Source: CAJXNP01 sp050305935
GTDB taxonomy: Bacteria; Bacteroidota; Bacteroidia; Cytophagales; Cyclobacteriaceae
Reading direction: 5' to 3'
NCBI GenBank assembly: GCA_050305935.1
Contig: JBNLGG010000024.1
Coordinates: 1-53,178 of the forward strand
Length of the DNA: 53,178 bases
Positions 8,061-15,902 of the stretch are shown here, one piece after another (the first letter of the stretch is position 1; each line of letters starts with the position of its first letter). The notes under the pieces are model-generated. The model saw only the letters and a program-made list of their open reading frames with translations, ran no database searches and was not told where the DNA came from. The position numbers were made by a program, and so were the translations under genes.

Positions 8061-9578
8061 TTAATTATTGTTTTCAATGAGGTTCAGCATTTTAATAGTG
8101 GCTTTAATGGCGGCGATTGCCTGGTCAGAATCAAGCCCTTTTGTTTTGAATTGCCGGTTGTTTAAATCCCAGGTAATAGTGGTCTGACAAAGGGCATCCG
8201 TTTTTCCGCCTGGCGGGATCGACACATTGTAATCCACTAGGGTAGGGTGATGCTTCCCAAGTCGGTCATAGATTCTCCACAAGGCATTCATGAAAGCGTC
8301 ATACTGGCCATCACCCGAAGCCGTTTCCTGATACACTTTGCCATCAATCTCTATGCTCAAGGTTGCTACTGACCTTAGCCCAGCTGCCACAGAGAGGTTG
8401 TAATTCTTGATAACAATATTTTGTTTTATCTGCTGGCTTTTGAGCACATCCGATATGATGTAGGGTAGGTCTTCCTGGGTGACAACTTCTTTTTTGTCGC
8501 CAAGCTCAATGATTTTTTCAGTCACGATTTTCATTGATTTGGCATCAAGCTCTATTCCTAATTCTTCCAGGTTTTTCTTGATATTGGCTTTGCCAGACAT
8601 TTTGCCAAGGGCGTATTCCCTTTTGCGATCAAATCGTTCTGGCTTCAGGTCGTTGTGGTAGAGGTCGTTTTTATTGTCCCCGTCTGCGTGAATTCCGCTG
8701 GTTTGGGTAAAAACAAATTCCCCGATCAAAGGTTTGTTTTGAGGAATCCTAACCCCGCTAAATGATTCGACCAATTTGCTGACAAAATAGAGTTTCTTTT
8801 CATCGACTGACATTTCGTAGTTGAAATGATCTTTTACGATGCCAATGACACTACTTAGTGGAACATTTCCTGCTCGTTCGCCGAGACCGTTCACTGTGGT
8901 GTGGATATTGGTAATCCCTGCTTTTATGGCAGCAAAGACATTGGCTGTAGCCAGGTCATAGTCATTGTGTGCATGAAAATCAAAGGTACAATTGGGATAC
9001 CTATCAACAACTTGCTTGCAAAAATTGTAGGCTTCATCGTGATTTAGAATTCCGAGTGTATCAGGTAGCATGAAATGGGAGATCGGTTCTTCCTGTAATG
9101 CGTCAATAAAATTAAACACATATTCAGGGGAGTGTCTCATTCCGTTTGACCAATCTTCCAGGTAAACATGGACAGTAATACCCATCTCCACTGCTTTCCT
9201 GATCACGTCTTTGATATCAGCCAGATGTTCCTCAGGTGTTTTTCTCAACTGCTGGGTGCAATGTTTCAGCGATCCTTTACAAAGAAGGTTGATGATCTTG
9301 CCGCCAGCTTTTTCAATCCACTGGAGCGAAGTGTCACCATCGACAAAACCAAGGATCTCGACACGGTCGCCAAATCCATTTTTATTGGCCCAGGTCAGTA
9401 TTTTTTTTGCAGCATTAAACTCCCCTTCAGAAACCCTGGCTGAAGCAATTTCCAGCCTGTCTACTTTTAATTCCTCTAAAAGTAGTTTGGCAATATTCAG
9501 CTTTTCATTTTCAGAAAACGAAACGCCGGAAGTTTGCTCGCCATCCCTGAGTGTTGTGTCTAGTACTGATATTTTCAT
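8061..9578 (-). CDS. leuA: 2-isopropylmalate synthase family enzyme (LeuA/CimA type) with regulatory domain
   Basis: Condenses acetyl-CoA with a 2-keto acid to open the leucine branch. The TIM-barrel has DTTLRDGEQ at the N-terminus, the metal motif HAHND and NGLGERAGN; from about residue 370 there is a LeuA dimer/allosteric regulatory domain (AAGLRSVATLSIEIDG, then GDGQYDAFMNALWRI). The ATG at 9576-9578 (MKISVLDTTLRDG) is preferred: an ATG ten codons upstream would overlap leuD, whereas this one leaves a ten-base gap. The sequence differs from enterobacterial LeuA in places (TSGVSFSENEK), and this subgroup is close to citramalate synthases, so pyruvate rather than 2-ketoisovalerate as acceptor is possible. 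Lying between leuD and leuB argues for the leucine role. Confidence 0.82.
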   Translation of the reverse strand: MKISVLDTTLRDGEQTSGVSFSENEKLNIAKLLLEELKVDRLEIASARVSEGEFNAAKKILTWANKNGFGDRVEILGFVDGDTSLQWIEKAGGKIINLLCKGSLKHCTQQLRKTPEEHLADIKDVIRKAVEMGITVHVYLEDWSNGMRHSPEYVFNFIDALQEEPISHFMLPDTLGILNHDEAYNFCKQVVDRYPNCTFDFHAHNDYDLATANVFAAIKAGITNIHTTVNGLGERAGNVPLSSVIGIVKDHFNYEMSVDEKKLYFVSKLVESFSGVRIPQNKPLIGEFVFTQTSGIHADGDNKNDLYHNDLKPERFDRKREYALGKMSGKANIKKNLEELGIELDAKSMKIVTEKIIELGDKKEVVTQEDLPYIISDVLKSQQIKQNIVIKNYNLSVAAGLRSVATLSIEIDGKVYQETASGDGQYDAFMNALWRIYDRLGKHHPTLVDYNVSIPPGGKTDALCQTTITWDLNNRQFKTKGLDSDQAIAAIKATIKMLNLIENNN

Positions 9579-9588
9579 TGGAGAAGTA

Positions 9589-10182
9589 TTAGGCCCTTTT
9601 CGCCTCAAATTCTTCGATTTTTCCCTTCAGGTTCAGAAGGTAATCGATGTCATCATAGCCATTTAGTAGGCATTCCTTTTTGTATGCGTTGATCTCGAAT
9701 CCTTCAGATGCTCCCGTTGCCTTGATAGTAATTGTCTGGTCTTCCAGGTCTACAATAAACTCAGCTTTCGGATCCTTGTCAATTTCATCAAACATTTGCT
9801 GTAAAAAGCCTTCGCTTACCTGTACAGGCAAAAGACCATTATTCAGGGAATTGTTTTTAAATATATCAGCGAAAAAACTTGAAACAACTACTTTGAAGCC
9901 GTAATCATGTACTGCCCAGGCGGCATGCTCCCTGCTGGAACCGCTACCAAAGTTTTTACCGGCTACCAGGATCTTACCGCTGTAGGTAGGATCGTTCAAA
10001 GGGAAACCTGGTTTCGGGTTATTTTCCTTGTCATATCGCCAGTCCCGGAACAGATTGTCGCCAAAGCCCTCCCTGGTGGTTGCTTTTAAAAAGCGGGCGG
10101 GAATGATCTGGTCGGTATCGACATTTTCTATTTTAATCGGAACGGCTGATGATTCTATTTTTACAAATTTTTCTATTGCCAT
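9589..10182 (-). CDS. leuD: 3-isopropylmalate dehydratase small subunit
   Basis: The swivelling-domain subunit of isopropylmalate isomerase, which pairs with LeuC to convert 2- to 3-isopropylmalate. The protein is 197 aa, the standard length. Recognisable stretches are NVDTDQIIPARFLK, the RDWRYD segment and GKNFGSGSSREHAAWA, the substrate-contact loop, followed by VVSSFFADIFKNNSLNNGLLP. It begins 11 bases after leuC stops and ends ten bases before leuA, consistent with one polycistronic message. Confidence 0.96.
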   Translation of the reverse strand: MAIEKFVKIESSAVPIKIENVDTDQIIPARFLKATTREGFGDNLFRDWRYDKENNPKPGFPLNDPTYSGKILVAGKNFGSGSSREHAAWAVHDYGFKVVVSSFFADIFKNNSLNNGLLPVQVSEGFLQQMFDEIDKDPKAEFIVDLEDQTITIKATGASEGFEINAYKKECLLNGYDDIDYLLNLKGKIEEFEAKRA

Positions 10183-10193
10183 GATGGATTTCT

Positions 10194-11594
10194 TTAAAGT
10201 AATGTACGCGGATCAATTATTTTTCCAGTTACAGCTACGGCTGCTGCGGTTAAGGGGCTGGCGAGCATCGTCCTTGCACCCGGGCCTTGCCTTCCTTCAA
10301 AATTTCTGTTGGAAGTCGATACGGCCAATTTTCCCTCGGGAATTTTATCGTCGTTCATTGCCAAACAGGCAGAGCAGCCGGGTTGACGAAGTTTAAAGCC
10401 AGCCTCTTCTAGAATTTGAGTGATTCCCTCTTCATTGGCTTGCTTTTCTACCGACTTTGAACCCGGAACAATCCAGGCTGTAATGTTGTCAGCCTTCTTT
10501 TTACCTTTCACAAAATTGGCAACTTCCCTTAAATCTTCGATTCGCCCATTGGTACAACTACCCACAAAAACAAAATCGACTTCTTTTCCTTCTAGTTTAT
10601 CACCGGGGCTGAATTTCATATATTCCAAACTCTTCAGGAAGGAATTTTGAGAGCTTTTTTCAATCTCTCCATTTGATGGAATGGAACCTCTCACTTTTGT
10701 CCCCATTCCAGGGTTGGTTCCATAGGTGATCATTGGTTCAATGTCGGAAGCATCGTATTTAATTTCCAGATCAAATACGGCGTCTTCATCAGAATAAAGC
10801 TGCTTCCATTTTTCTACGGCTTTATCAAAATCATCTCCTTTTGGAGCAAGCTCACGGCCTTTAATGTAGTCAAATGTGGTTTGGTCAGGAGCAATTAGGC
10901 CGCCTCTTGCGCCCATTTCGATACTCATATTACAAACGGTCATCCTACCTTCCATGGAAAGGCTCCTGATAGCCGAACCGGCAAATTCGATGAAGTAACC
11001 CGTACCACCACTCGCCGAGACTTTAGAAATGATGTAGAGCACTACATCTTTGGCAGTTACTCCTTTGCCCAGCTCACCATCGACAGTAATCCTCATTTTC
11101 TTTGGCTTAGGCTGTAGGATACACTGAGTCGCCAGTACCATTTCCACTTCACTTGTTCCAATACCAAAGGCAACACTACCGAACGCACCGTGCGTTGATG
11201 TGTGGCTATCACCGCACACCATTGTCATTCCTGGTTGGGTGATTCCAAGTTGAGGGCCAATTACGTGGACAATCCCTTGCGAAGGATGGTTTAATCCATA
11301 CAAAGTCACTCCGTGATTATTGCAGTTTTCAGTCAGTTTGTTGACCTGAAATGCCGACAGTTGGTCTTTAATAGGTAGGTGCTGATCAACCGTAGGTACA
11401 TTGTGATCAGGGGTAGCCACAGTATTTTGTGGCCTGAACACCTTGAGCCCTCTCTTGTCAATACCCGCAAAAGCCTGCGGGCTTGTTACCTCGTGGATTA
11501 AATGTTTGTCAATGTACAAGACACTTGGGCCGCCTTCTATTTCAGAAACCACATGCGCATCCCAAACTTTATCGAATAATGTTTTGCCTGCCAA
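10194..11594 (-). CDS. leuC: 3-isopropylmalate dehydratase large subunit
   Basis: The [4Fe-4S] aconitase-family subunit, 466 aa. Cluster cysteines are visible in VGSCTNGR and PGCSACLAMN; the N-terminus TLFDKVWDAHVV and the segments VCGDSHTSTHGAFG and RGGLIAPDQTTFDY are typical of bacterial LeuC. It works with LeuD in the cytoplasm. It is the first gene of leuCDAB. A TAnnTTTG promoter box (TACCTTTG on minus) lies about 65 bases upstream; no obvious leader-peptide attenuator with a leucine run is seen in that short leader. Confidence 0.97.
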   Translation of the reverse strand: MAGKTLFDKVWDAHVVSEIEGGPSVLYIDKHLIHEVTSPQAFAGIDKRGLKVFRPQNTVATPDHNVPTVDQHLPIKDQLSAFQVNKLTENCNNHGVTLYGLNHPSQGIVHVIGPQLGITQPGMTMVCGDSHTSTHGAFGSVAFGIGTSEVEMVLATQCILQPKPKKMRITVDGELGKGVTAKDVVLYIISKVSASGGTGYFIEFAGSAIRSLSMEGRMTVCNMSIEMGARGGLIAPDQTTFDYIKGRELAPKGDDFDKAVEKWKQLYSDEDAVFDLEIKYDASDIEPMITYGTNPGMGTKVRGSIPSNGEIEKSSQNSFLKSLEYMKFSPGDKLEGKEVDFVFVGSCTNGRIEDLREVANFVKGKKKADNITAWIVPGSKSVEKQANEEGITQILEEAGFKLRQPGCSACLAMNDDKIPEGKLAVSTSNRNFEGRQGPGARTMLASPLTAAAVAVTGKIIDPRTLL

Positions 11595-11658
11595 CGTCTT
11601 AAAAATTTAATTGTCAATAATATTCGGAAACTTCCCCGTCTCAGCAAGTTTCGGCCTG

Positions 11659-11666
11659 CAAAGGTA
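11659..11666 (-). promoter_or_regulatory. Candidate -7 box (TACCTTTG) of the leuCDAB operon
   Basis: Read on the minus strand, TACCTTTG fits the Bacteroidota -7 consensus and lies in the 151-base gap between the LytTR regulator gene and leuC, about 65 bases before the leuC ATG. No TTG is found at the expected -33 distance. Confidence 0.5.
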
Positions 11667-11745
11667 AAAAACTTTCAGGATTATTGGAATTTGTGGAGAA
11701 AACAAAATGAGCTACTGAGAATATTGTTTGGCTAAAACTATTCTT

Positions 11746-12480
11746 CTAATCCGGCTTGTAAATTCCGAGATTTAGAATTTTCTCTTTTGCCTCCTTCAGG
11801 TAATTTCGACCAATGGGCAATGATTTATTGGCGATTTCTACGCTGTTCCCATCCAGGGCCTTAATATTGGCGAGGGAGATGGTGTATGAGCGGTGAATCC
11901 GTAGAAACTTGGATTCCGGAAGAGAGGTAGTGATTTTATTCAGGTTCATGTGGGTGATATAGTTGCCATGCGTGGTAAATACACGCACATAGTCTTTCAG
12001 GCTTTCTATATAAAGAATATCACAGAAAAAGACCTTAATAATTTTCTTATCAACCTTTAAAAAGATTATGTCGTCCGTTTCAGCCAGACCGATGCCATTT
12101 TTCTCAACATCAAGTGGTGTCTTTGCACTAAATAATTTGTGAATTTTACTAATGGTTTTCATAAATCGCGGGAAGCTTACCGGTTTGACCAGGTAGTCGA
12201 TCACGTTAAACTCAAAACTATCGATGGCATATTCCTGATGTGCCGTGGTAATCACTACAAATGGGGGAGATTCCAGGATTTTTAACATTTCCATTCCGCT
12301 TAATTGTGGCATATTTATATCGAGAAACAGAATGTCCACTTGATTATTACGCAGAAAATCAGAAGCTTCCAGGGCATTCTCAAAAGTTTTTACGACAATA
12401 AAGCCTTCTGATTTACTTAAATGGTTTTCTATTACTTTAATCCCTAATGGCTCATCGTCCACTATTAAACACTTGATCAT
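11746..12480 (-). CDS. LytTR-family response regulator, 244 aa
   Basis: A receiver domain (residues 1-120) with acidic pocket D8/D9, phospho-acceptor D54 in ILFLDINMP, the conserved T in VVITTAHQ and K in YLVKPVSF. It is followed by a LytTR DNA-binding domain (about 140-238: ILYIESLKDYVRVFT, KFLRIHRSYTISLANI). Such regulators normally pair with a membrane LytS/YehU-type histidine kinase; none is encoded in this window, so it is an orphan here. It reads away from the long gap on its right and toward leuC, but leuC has its own promoter-like box, so co-transcription is unlikely to matter. Target genes unknown. Confidence 0.93.
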   Translation of the reverse strand: MIKCLIVDDEPLGIKVIENHLSKSEGFIVVKTFENALEASDFLRNNQVDILFLDINMPQLSGMEMLKILESPPFVVITTAHQEYAIDSFEFNVIDYLVKPVSFPRFMKTISKIHKLFSAKTPLDVEKNGIGLAETDDIIFLKVDKKIIKVFFCDILYIESLKDYVRVFTTHGNYITHMNLNKITTSLPESKFLRIHRSYTISLANIKALDGNSVEIANKSLPIGRNYLKEAKEKILNLGIYKPD

Positions 12481-13110
12481 TTCTCTAGGGCGATTTTTAA
12501 TATAATATATAAAAGTAATCAGTATCAGGAAATCCTACACATATTTTTCGCTGGGTTTTCAGGTATCCCAATGTTAGTAAATCTTGTGGCAATTTCATTT
12601 AAATCTTTATTATTATTCGTCCTTATTATTATCATTATTTACATATATTTTGTTTTTCTCCAATAAAACAACCCATTTTTTATTTTCATCTCCAGTTTTG
12701 TGCTCCAGGCTTTTCAAGCCACGTGCGGGATTCCAGGTAAGACCCGGAAATCAGTTTAATTTAACAATTGACGCTTATTTATGTCGTTTAGCTTTGAATT
12801 AATGTGGTTTGGCTAAAAATTTTCCTGACTAGAATATTTGATATTTAATTAGTATCAGGTATTAAGGTTTTAGGGTTAAAATAATTGTGGTTGAGGCGAG
12901 CAAACGATAAGCGTTTGCTCGCTTTATTCTCATAGAACCTTATTCAGAGAGACGAAATTTTCAAACAGGTAACATTAGGTGATATTGATATTGACTATGA
13001 CCATCAGTTGAATAGATAGCCAGAGCGACCAATCCGACTGGCATTACATGTTGAATGAATTGAGGGGAAGGTTAAGTGATCGGTTGGTAATATTTTATTT
13101 CGGGTTAGTA
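12481..13110. other. Long AT-rich intergenic region with one strong hairpin
   Basis: About 630 bases without a convincing gene. A 72-codon plus frame at 12584-12802 has low-complexity Leu/Tyr/Ser/Phe text and no family resemblance. The part 12940-13080 has short coding-like stretches broken by stops (for example VTLGDIDIDYDHQLNR then TAG), which may be a very old gene relic but cannot be assigned. The one clear structure is the hairpin at 12896-12922. Confidence 0.4.
12896..12928 (+). terminator. Hairpin with short T-rich tail, terminator-like
   Basis: GCGAGCAAACG (12896-12906) pairs perfectly with CGTTTGCTCGC (12912-12922) around a five-base loop, followed by TTTATT. The T tract is weak and no gene precedes it on the plus strand, so it may instead end a non-coding transcript or be a protein-binding palindrome. 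Confidence 0.45.
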
Positions 13111-13142
13111 AAAAAATCGTCAGGACACACTGGCGATTTTTT
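13111..13142. terminator. Intrinsic terminator (mainly for the DUF2147 gene)
   Basis: AAAAAATCGTCAG (13111-13123) pairs with CTGGCGATTTTTT (13130-13142) with one G-U pair and a six-base loop. The A run before and T run after make it bidirectional. Its right edge touches the stop codon of the minus-strand DUF2147 gene. Confidence 0.85.
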
Positions 13143-13585
13143 TATTCCACTCTCGTCCAATAGGTTGTACGGCCGATAATCGAAAATCCCATATATCCCC
13201 GCACATATAATCTGTCCATGGATTCCAGTTTCATAATACAACTATAAGTTTTTCCATTTTTTGGGTCATAAATGGTTCCATCTGAATATTCGCCATCTTC
13301 GAATGTGAAATTCTTTAGAATGTTTAAACCTACCAGGGGTTTAGTGCGCAATTTAGGGTTAGGGTTTTCATCATCCAGCCCGTTATCACCGGGCTCTATT
13401 TTCACCCAGTTTAACGTGCCAACATATTGATCTTCTTTTTTTGTGATCTGTATTTTTCCGGTTTTTTCTTCATTAAACCAAAGGCCAATAATATCGTCAG
13501 GACGTTCTTGCGCGAAGAGTTTGCAAACAGACATGAGGCTAAAAACTATTAAGAAAATTGTGGGTGCAGACGATTGAATCTTCAT
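13142..13585 (-). CDS. DUF2147 family exported protein, 147 aa
   Basis: The N-terminus has a signal peptide (hydrophobic LIVFSLMSV, cleavage likely after LFA-Q at about residue 25). The mature part shows the DUF2147 pattern in order: GLWFNEEKTGKIQI, YVGTLNWV, PLVGLNILKNF, YSDGTIYDPKNGKTYSC, then LYVRGYMGFSIIGRTTYWTR. The family is a small periplasmic or secreted beta-barrel of unproven function, suspected to bind lipids or act in envelope upkeep. The start codon lies only four bases from the TTG start of the divergent pdeM gene. It ends in its own terminator. Confidence 0.88.
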   Translation of the reverse strand: MKIQSSAPTIFLIVFSLMSVCKLFAQERPDDIIGLWFNEEKTGKIQITKKEDQYVGTLNWVKIEPGDNGLDDENPNPKLRTKPLVGLNILKNFTFEDGEYSDGTIYDPKNGKTYSCIMKLESMDRLYVRGYMGFSIIGRTTYWTRVE

Positions 13586-13589
13586 ATTT

Positions 13590-14279
13590 TTGAATTTAAA
13601 TCTTTTTAAGAATACTGAATTGAAATATCAGTCAATTAAAATAAAGTCGCAAACGCTTATTCTGCATGCATACTGCGCAGTATTTTGGAAGGAAGAAGCT
13701 GCGCTCATTTTATCTGACCTGCACCTCGGCAAAGCAGCCCATTTCAGAAAGAATGGAATTCCCATTTCCTCCCGTGTTCATGACGAAGATTTCTTTCATC
13801 TCAATTACCTGGTAGACAAATTTTTACCCTCAAAAGTCATTATTGTTGGCGACCTCTTCCACAGCGTTTATAATCAAGACTGGAATGTTTTCATAGATTT
13901 TGTTAGATCAAACCGTCGAATTGACTTCTTTTTGATCAAGGGCAATCACGACATTTTGCAGGAACACTTTTATGAGGAAACATTACACTGTTTTGATGAG
14001 TTGGAAATGGGGCCATTTTTTTTTGTACACAGTCCTGTTTCGGAGGCAGTTGGGAAGTATGTGATTAGCGGGCACATACACCCCTCGATTTCAATAAATG
14101 GCAAAGGAAGGCAAAAATTGACCTTACCTTGTTTTTATTTTTCTGAAAATTATGCTGTGTTACCCTCCTTTGGGAATTTCACTGGTAATTATAAGATTTC
14201 ATTTAAATTTGGAGATTTGGTATATTTAATTGCAGACGATCAGGTTGTCCCGTACAAGCCAGCGTTTAGCATGAAATAA
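13590..14279 (+). CDS. pdeM: PdeM-type metallophosphoesterase, 229 aa, TTG start
   Basis: A calcineurin-like phosphoesterase of the ligase-associated DNA repair type. The metal motifs are all present: SDLHLGK (D43, H45), VGDLFHS (D88), KGNHD (N119, H120) and SGHIHP (H162, H164). Length and layout match PdeM, which in many bacteria is encoded with a DNA ligase, an Lhr-type helicase and a second nuclease; none of those partners is nearby. No ATG is available: an upstream in-frame stop ends at 13577, and TTG codons at 13590 and 13620 are the only sensible starts. Its 5' end is separated from the divergent DUF2147 gene by four bases, so its promoter must lie inside that gene or the start is the later TTG. 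Confidence 0.82.
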   Translation: MNLNLFKNTELKYQSIKIKSQTLILHAYCAVFWKEEAALILSDLHLGKAAHFRKNGIPISSRVHDEDFFHLNYLVDKFLPSKVIIVGDLFHSVYNQDWNVFIDFVRSNRRIDFFLIKGNHDILQEHFYEETLHCFDELEMGPFFFVHSPVSEAVGKYVISGHIHPSISINGKGRQKLTLPCFYFSENYAVLPSFGNFTGNYKISFKFGDLVYLIADDQVVPYKPAFSMK

Positions 14280-14348
14280 AAAAACCAGCGAAGAAATTAC
14301 TACATTGGTTACTATAAATATTTTTAATGTATTAAACACCGAGGGTAA

Positions 14349-14888
14349 ATGAAAGACAGTGAGGTTTTAGAAAAAATAACCCGTGGCGATGAAACAGCCC
14401 TCGATTTTCTCTACAAGAAGTACTACAGGATGATGACCAATCTGGTGATGAAGAACAGTGGTACTGAAGAGGAGGCAAAGGATATTTATCAGGAAGCACT
14501 TGTAGTCTTTTGGCGAAAAGCTGCAAGTGGTAACTTAGTGCTAACATCTAAAATTAGCACATTTATTTATAGTATCTGCCTCAATTTATGGAGAAAAGAA
14601 CTAGAGCGAAAAAGTCGCTATTCCAGTGAAGAAAAAGATGGGATCGAGTTCATGGATGATGAACAGGGTGAAAAGGCGAAGATCATCCACGCCTGTATCA
14701 ATGAACTTGGGGATACCTGTAGGAAGATATTAAACTATCATTATTTTGATGGTTTGTCGATGCAGGACATTGCGGAAAAGCTGGGATATGCAAACACAGA
14801 TACGGCTAAGACAAAGAAATACAAATGTAAACAGAGATTGTTTGAATTAGTTAAATCAAAGTATTCTAAAAGTGATTTTTTAGATTAA
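14349..14888 (+). CDS. ECF-type RNA polymerase sigma factor, 179 aa
   Basis: Sigma-70 region 2 is at residues ~10-75 (DFLYKKYYRMM, EEEAKDIYQEALVVFWRKA) and region 4 at ~110-165 (LGDTCRKILNYHYFDGLSMQDIAEKLGY, a helix-turn-helix). There is no region 1 or 3, so it belongs to the extracytoplasmic-function group. The leader has GAGGG five bases before ATG, a better Shine-Dalgarno than most genes here. The stop is four bases before the next gene, a probable membrane anti-sigma protein, implying co-translation and control by sequestration. The inducing stimulus is not evident. Confidence 0.92.
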   Translation: MKDSEVLEKITRGDETALDFLYKKYYRMMTNLVMKNSGTEEEAKDIYQEALVVFWRKAASGNLVLTSKISTFIYSICLNLWRKELERKSRYSSEEKDGIEFMDDEQGEKAKIIHACINELGDTCRKILNYHYFDGLSMQDIAEKLGYANTDTAKTKKYKCKQRLFELVKSKYSKSDFLD

Positions 14889-14892
14889 TATT

Positions 14893-15810
14893 ATGAATAA
14901 GAACCAAAACATCGAGGAACTGGTAGGGAAGTATTTGGAAGGGGAGATGACTGATCTTGAAAAAATCAATTTCGAGAATCAGTTGGCAAACAACTCTAAC
15001 ATTCAGGAAGAATTCCAATTTCAGAATGATGTCATCGAAGGGATAAGAGAAAACAGAAAGGCTGAACTAAAAGCCAGGCTTGACCAAATACCAGTATCAT
15101 CATCCAGCATTTACCAATATATCGGACTAAAAGTGGCCGCCCTTATCACGATTACCACGATGATCGGATTTGGAGCTTACTATACTTTTTTTAATGAAAG
15201 GGGTGAGTTAGCGAAGGAAAATATTGTAACTCTGAATGAAGCTACTGATTTTGAAGTAACGCCAAACTTACCTGAGATGCCTGCTCCGGTGATCGAAGAG
15301 GAAATTAAGTCAGAGGAAATAGTTATTGACAAAAGAAAAGTAGAAGATAAGAGTGGTAAAAAGGTAAAAAAGGAATCTGAAAATGATGAATTGACCGCAG
15401 ATACCAAGACTGCTTCTGATAATATTCCTTCTCCTGACATCGTGAAGCCTGAATCAGTCGAAGTAATTGCTGATGCAAAAATCGAGCAAAAAGATGACTC
15501 CTTCGAAATAAGCAATAACTCCTTAAATAACATCAAAGACGTAATGGAAAACAAGGTGGAAGTAGAAACCATCTCAGACAATAAGAAGAATTTCCATTAC
15601 CAGTTTTATAATAAGAAGCTTTATTTGTACGGTGACTTTGATAAAACGCCTTATGAAATCCTGGAATACAATGCCAGCGGTGTGAAGCTTTTCTATCTTT
15701 ATTATGAAGGGAAGTATTACGAACTCAATAGTAATCAAATGAAAACCACTGTGCTTAGGGAGATAGAAAATGAAGAATTGGTTTCAGAATTGAATCAACT
15801 GAGAAAATAA
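14893..15810 (+). CDS. Probable membrane-anchored anti-sigma factor, 305 aa
   Basis: Residues 1-70 form a charged helical N-terminal domain (EELVGKYLEGEMTDLEKINFE...) like the cytoplasmic part of Bacteroidota anti-sigma factors; no zinc-binding HxxxCxxC is present. One membrane segment spans ~77-100. Then comes a long Lys/Glu/Asp-rich linker (about 105-225) and a C-terminal folded-looking periplasmic domain (FHYQFYNKKLYLYGDF..., GVKLFYLYYEGKYYELN). Its position four bases after an ECF sigma gene is the main argument for the role. I do not recognise the C-terminal domain. It could alternatively be a sigma-linked membrane sensor without direct sigma binding. Confidence 0.7.
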   Translation: MNKNQNIEELVGKYLEGEMTDLEKINFENQLANNSNIQEEFQFQNDVIEGIRENRKAELKARLDQIPVSSSSIYQYIGLKVAALITITTMIGFGAYYTFFNERGELAKENIVTLNEATDFEVTPNLPEMPAPVIEEEIKSEEIVIDKRKVEDKSGKKVKKESENDELTADTKTASDNIPSPDIVKPESVEVIADAKIEQKDDSFEISNNSLNNIKDVMENKVEVETISDNKKNFHYQFYNKKLYLYGDFDKTPYEILEYNASGVKLFYLYYEGKYYELNSNQMKTTVLREIENEELVSELNQLRK

Positions 15811-15830
15811 AAGAGCTAAAAACTTTTAGT

Positions 15831-15859
15831 AGGCCTGTTCACTTGAGCAGGCCTTTTTT
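15831..15859 (+). terminator. Intrinsic terminator after the sigma/anti-sigma pair
   Basis: AGGCCTG (15831-15837) pairs with CAGGCCT (15848-15854), with a ten-base loop and a following T run. It separates the sigma/anti-sigma unit from the ftsX operon. Confidence 0.88.
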
Positions 15860-15902
15860 ATTATCCATAATTAATTTTTTACCTTAGCGAAAATTTTTTC
15901 GG

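Noticed and set aside
12584..12802. 72-codon plus-strand frame in the long gap
   Set aside because: Low-complexity Leu/Tyr/Ser/Phe composition from an AT-rich tract, with no family resemblance or start signal.
11726..12819. GTTTGGCTAAAA present on both sides of the LytTR gene (near 11726 and 12807)
   Set aside because: A 12-base match is expected by chance many times in 53 kb; no other repeat features flank it.
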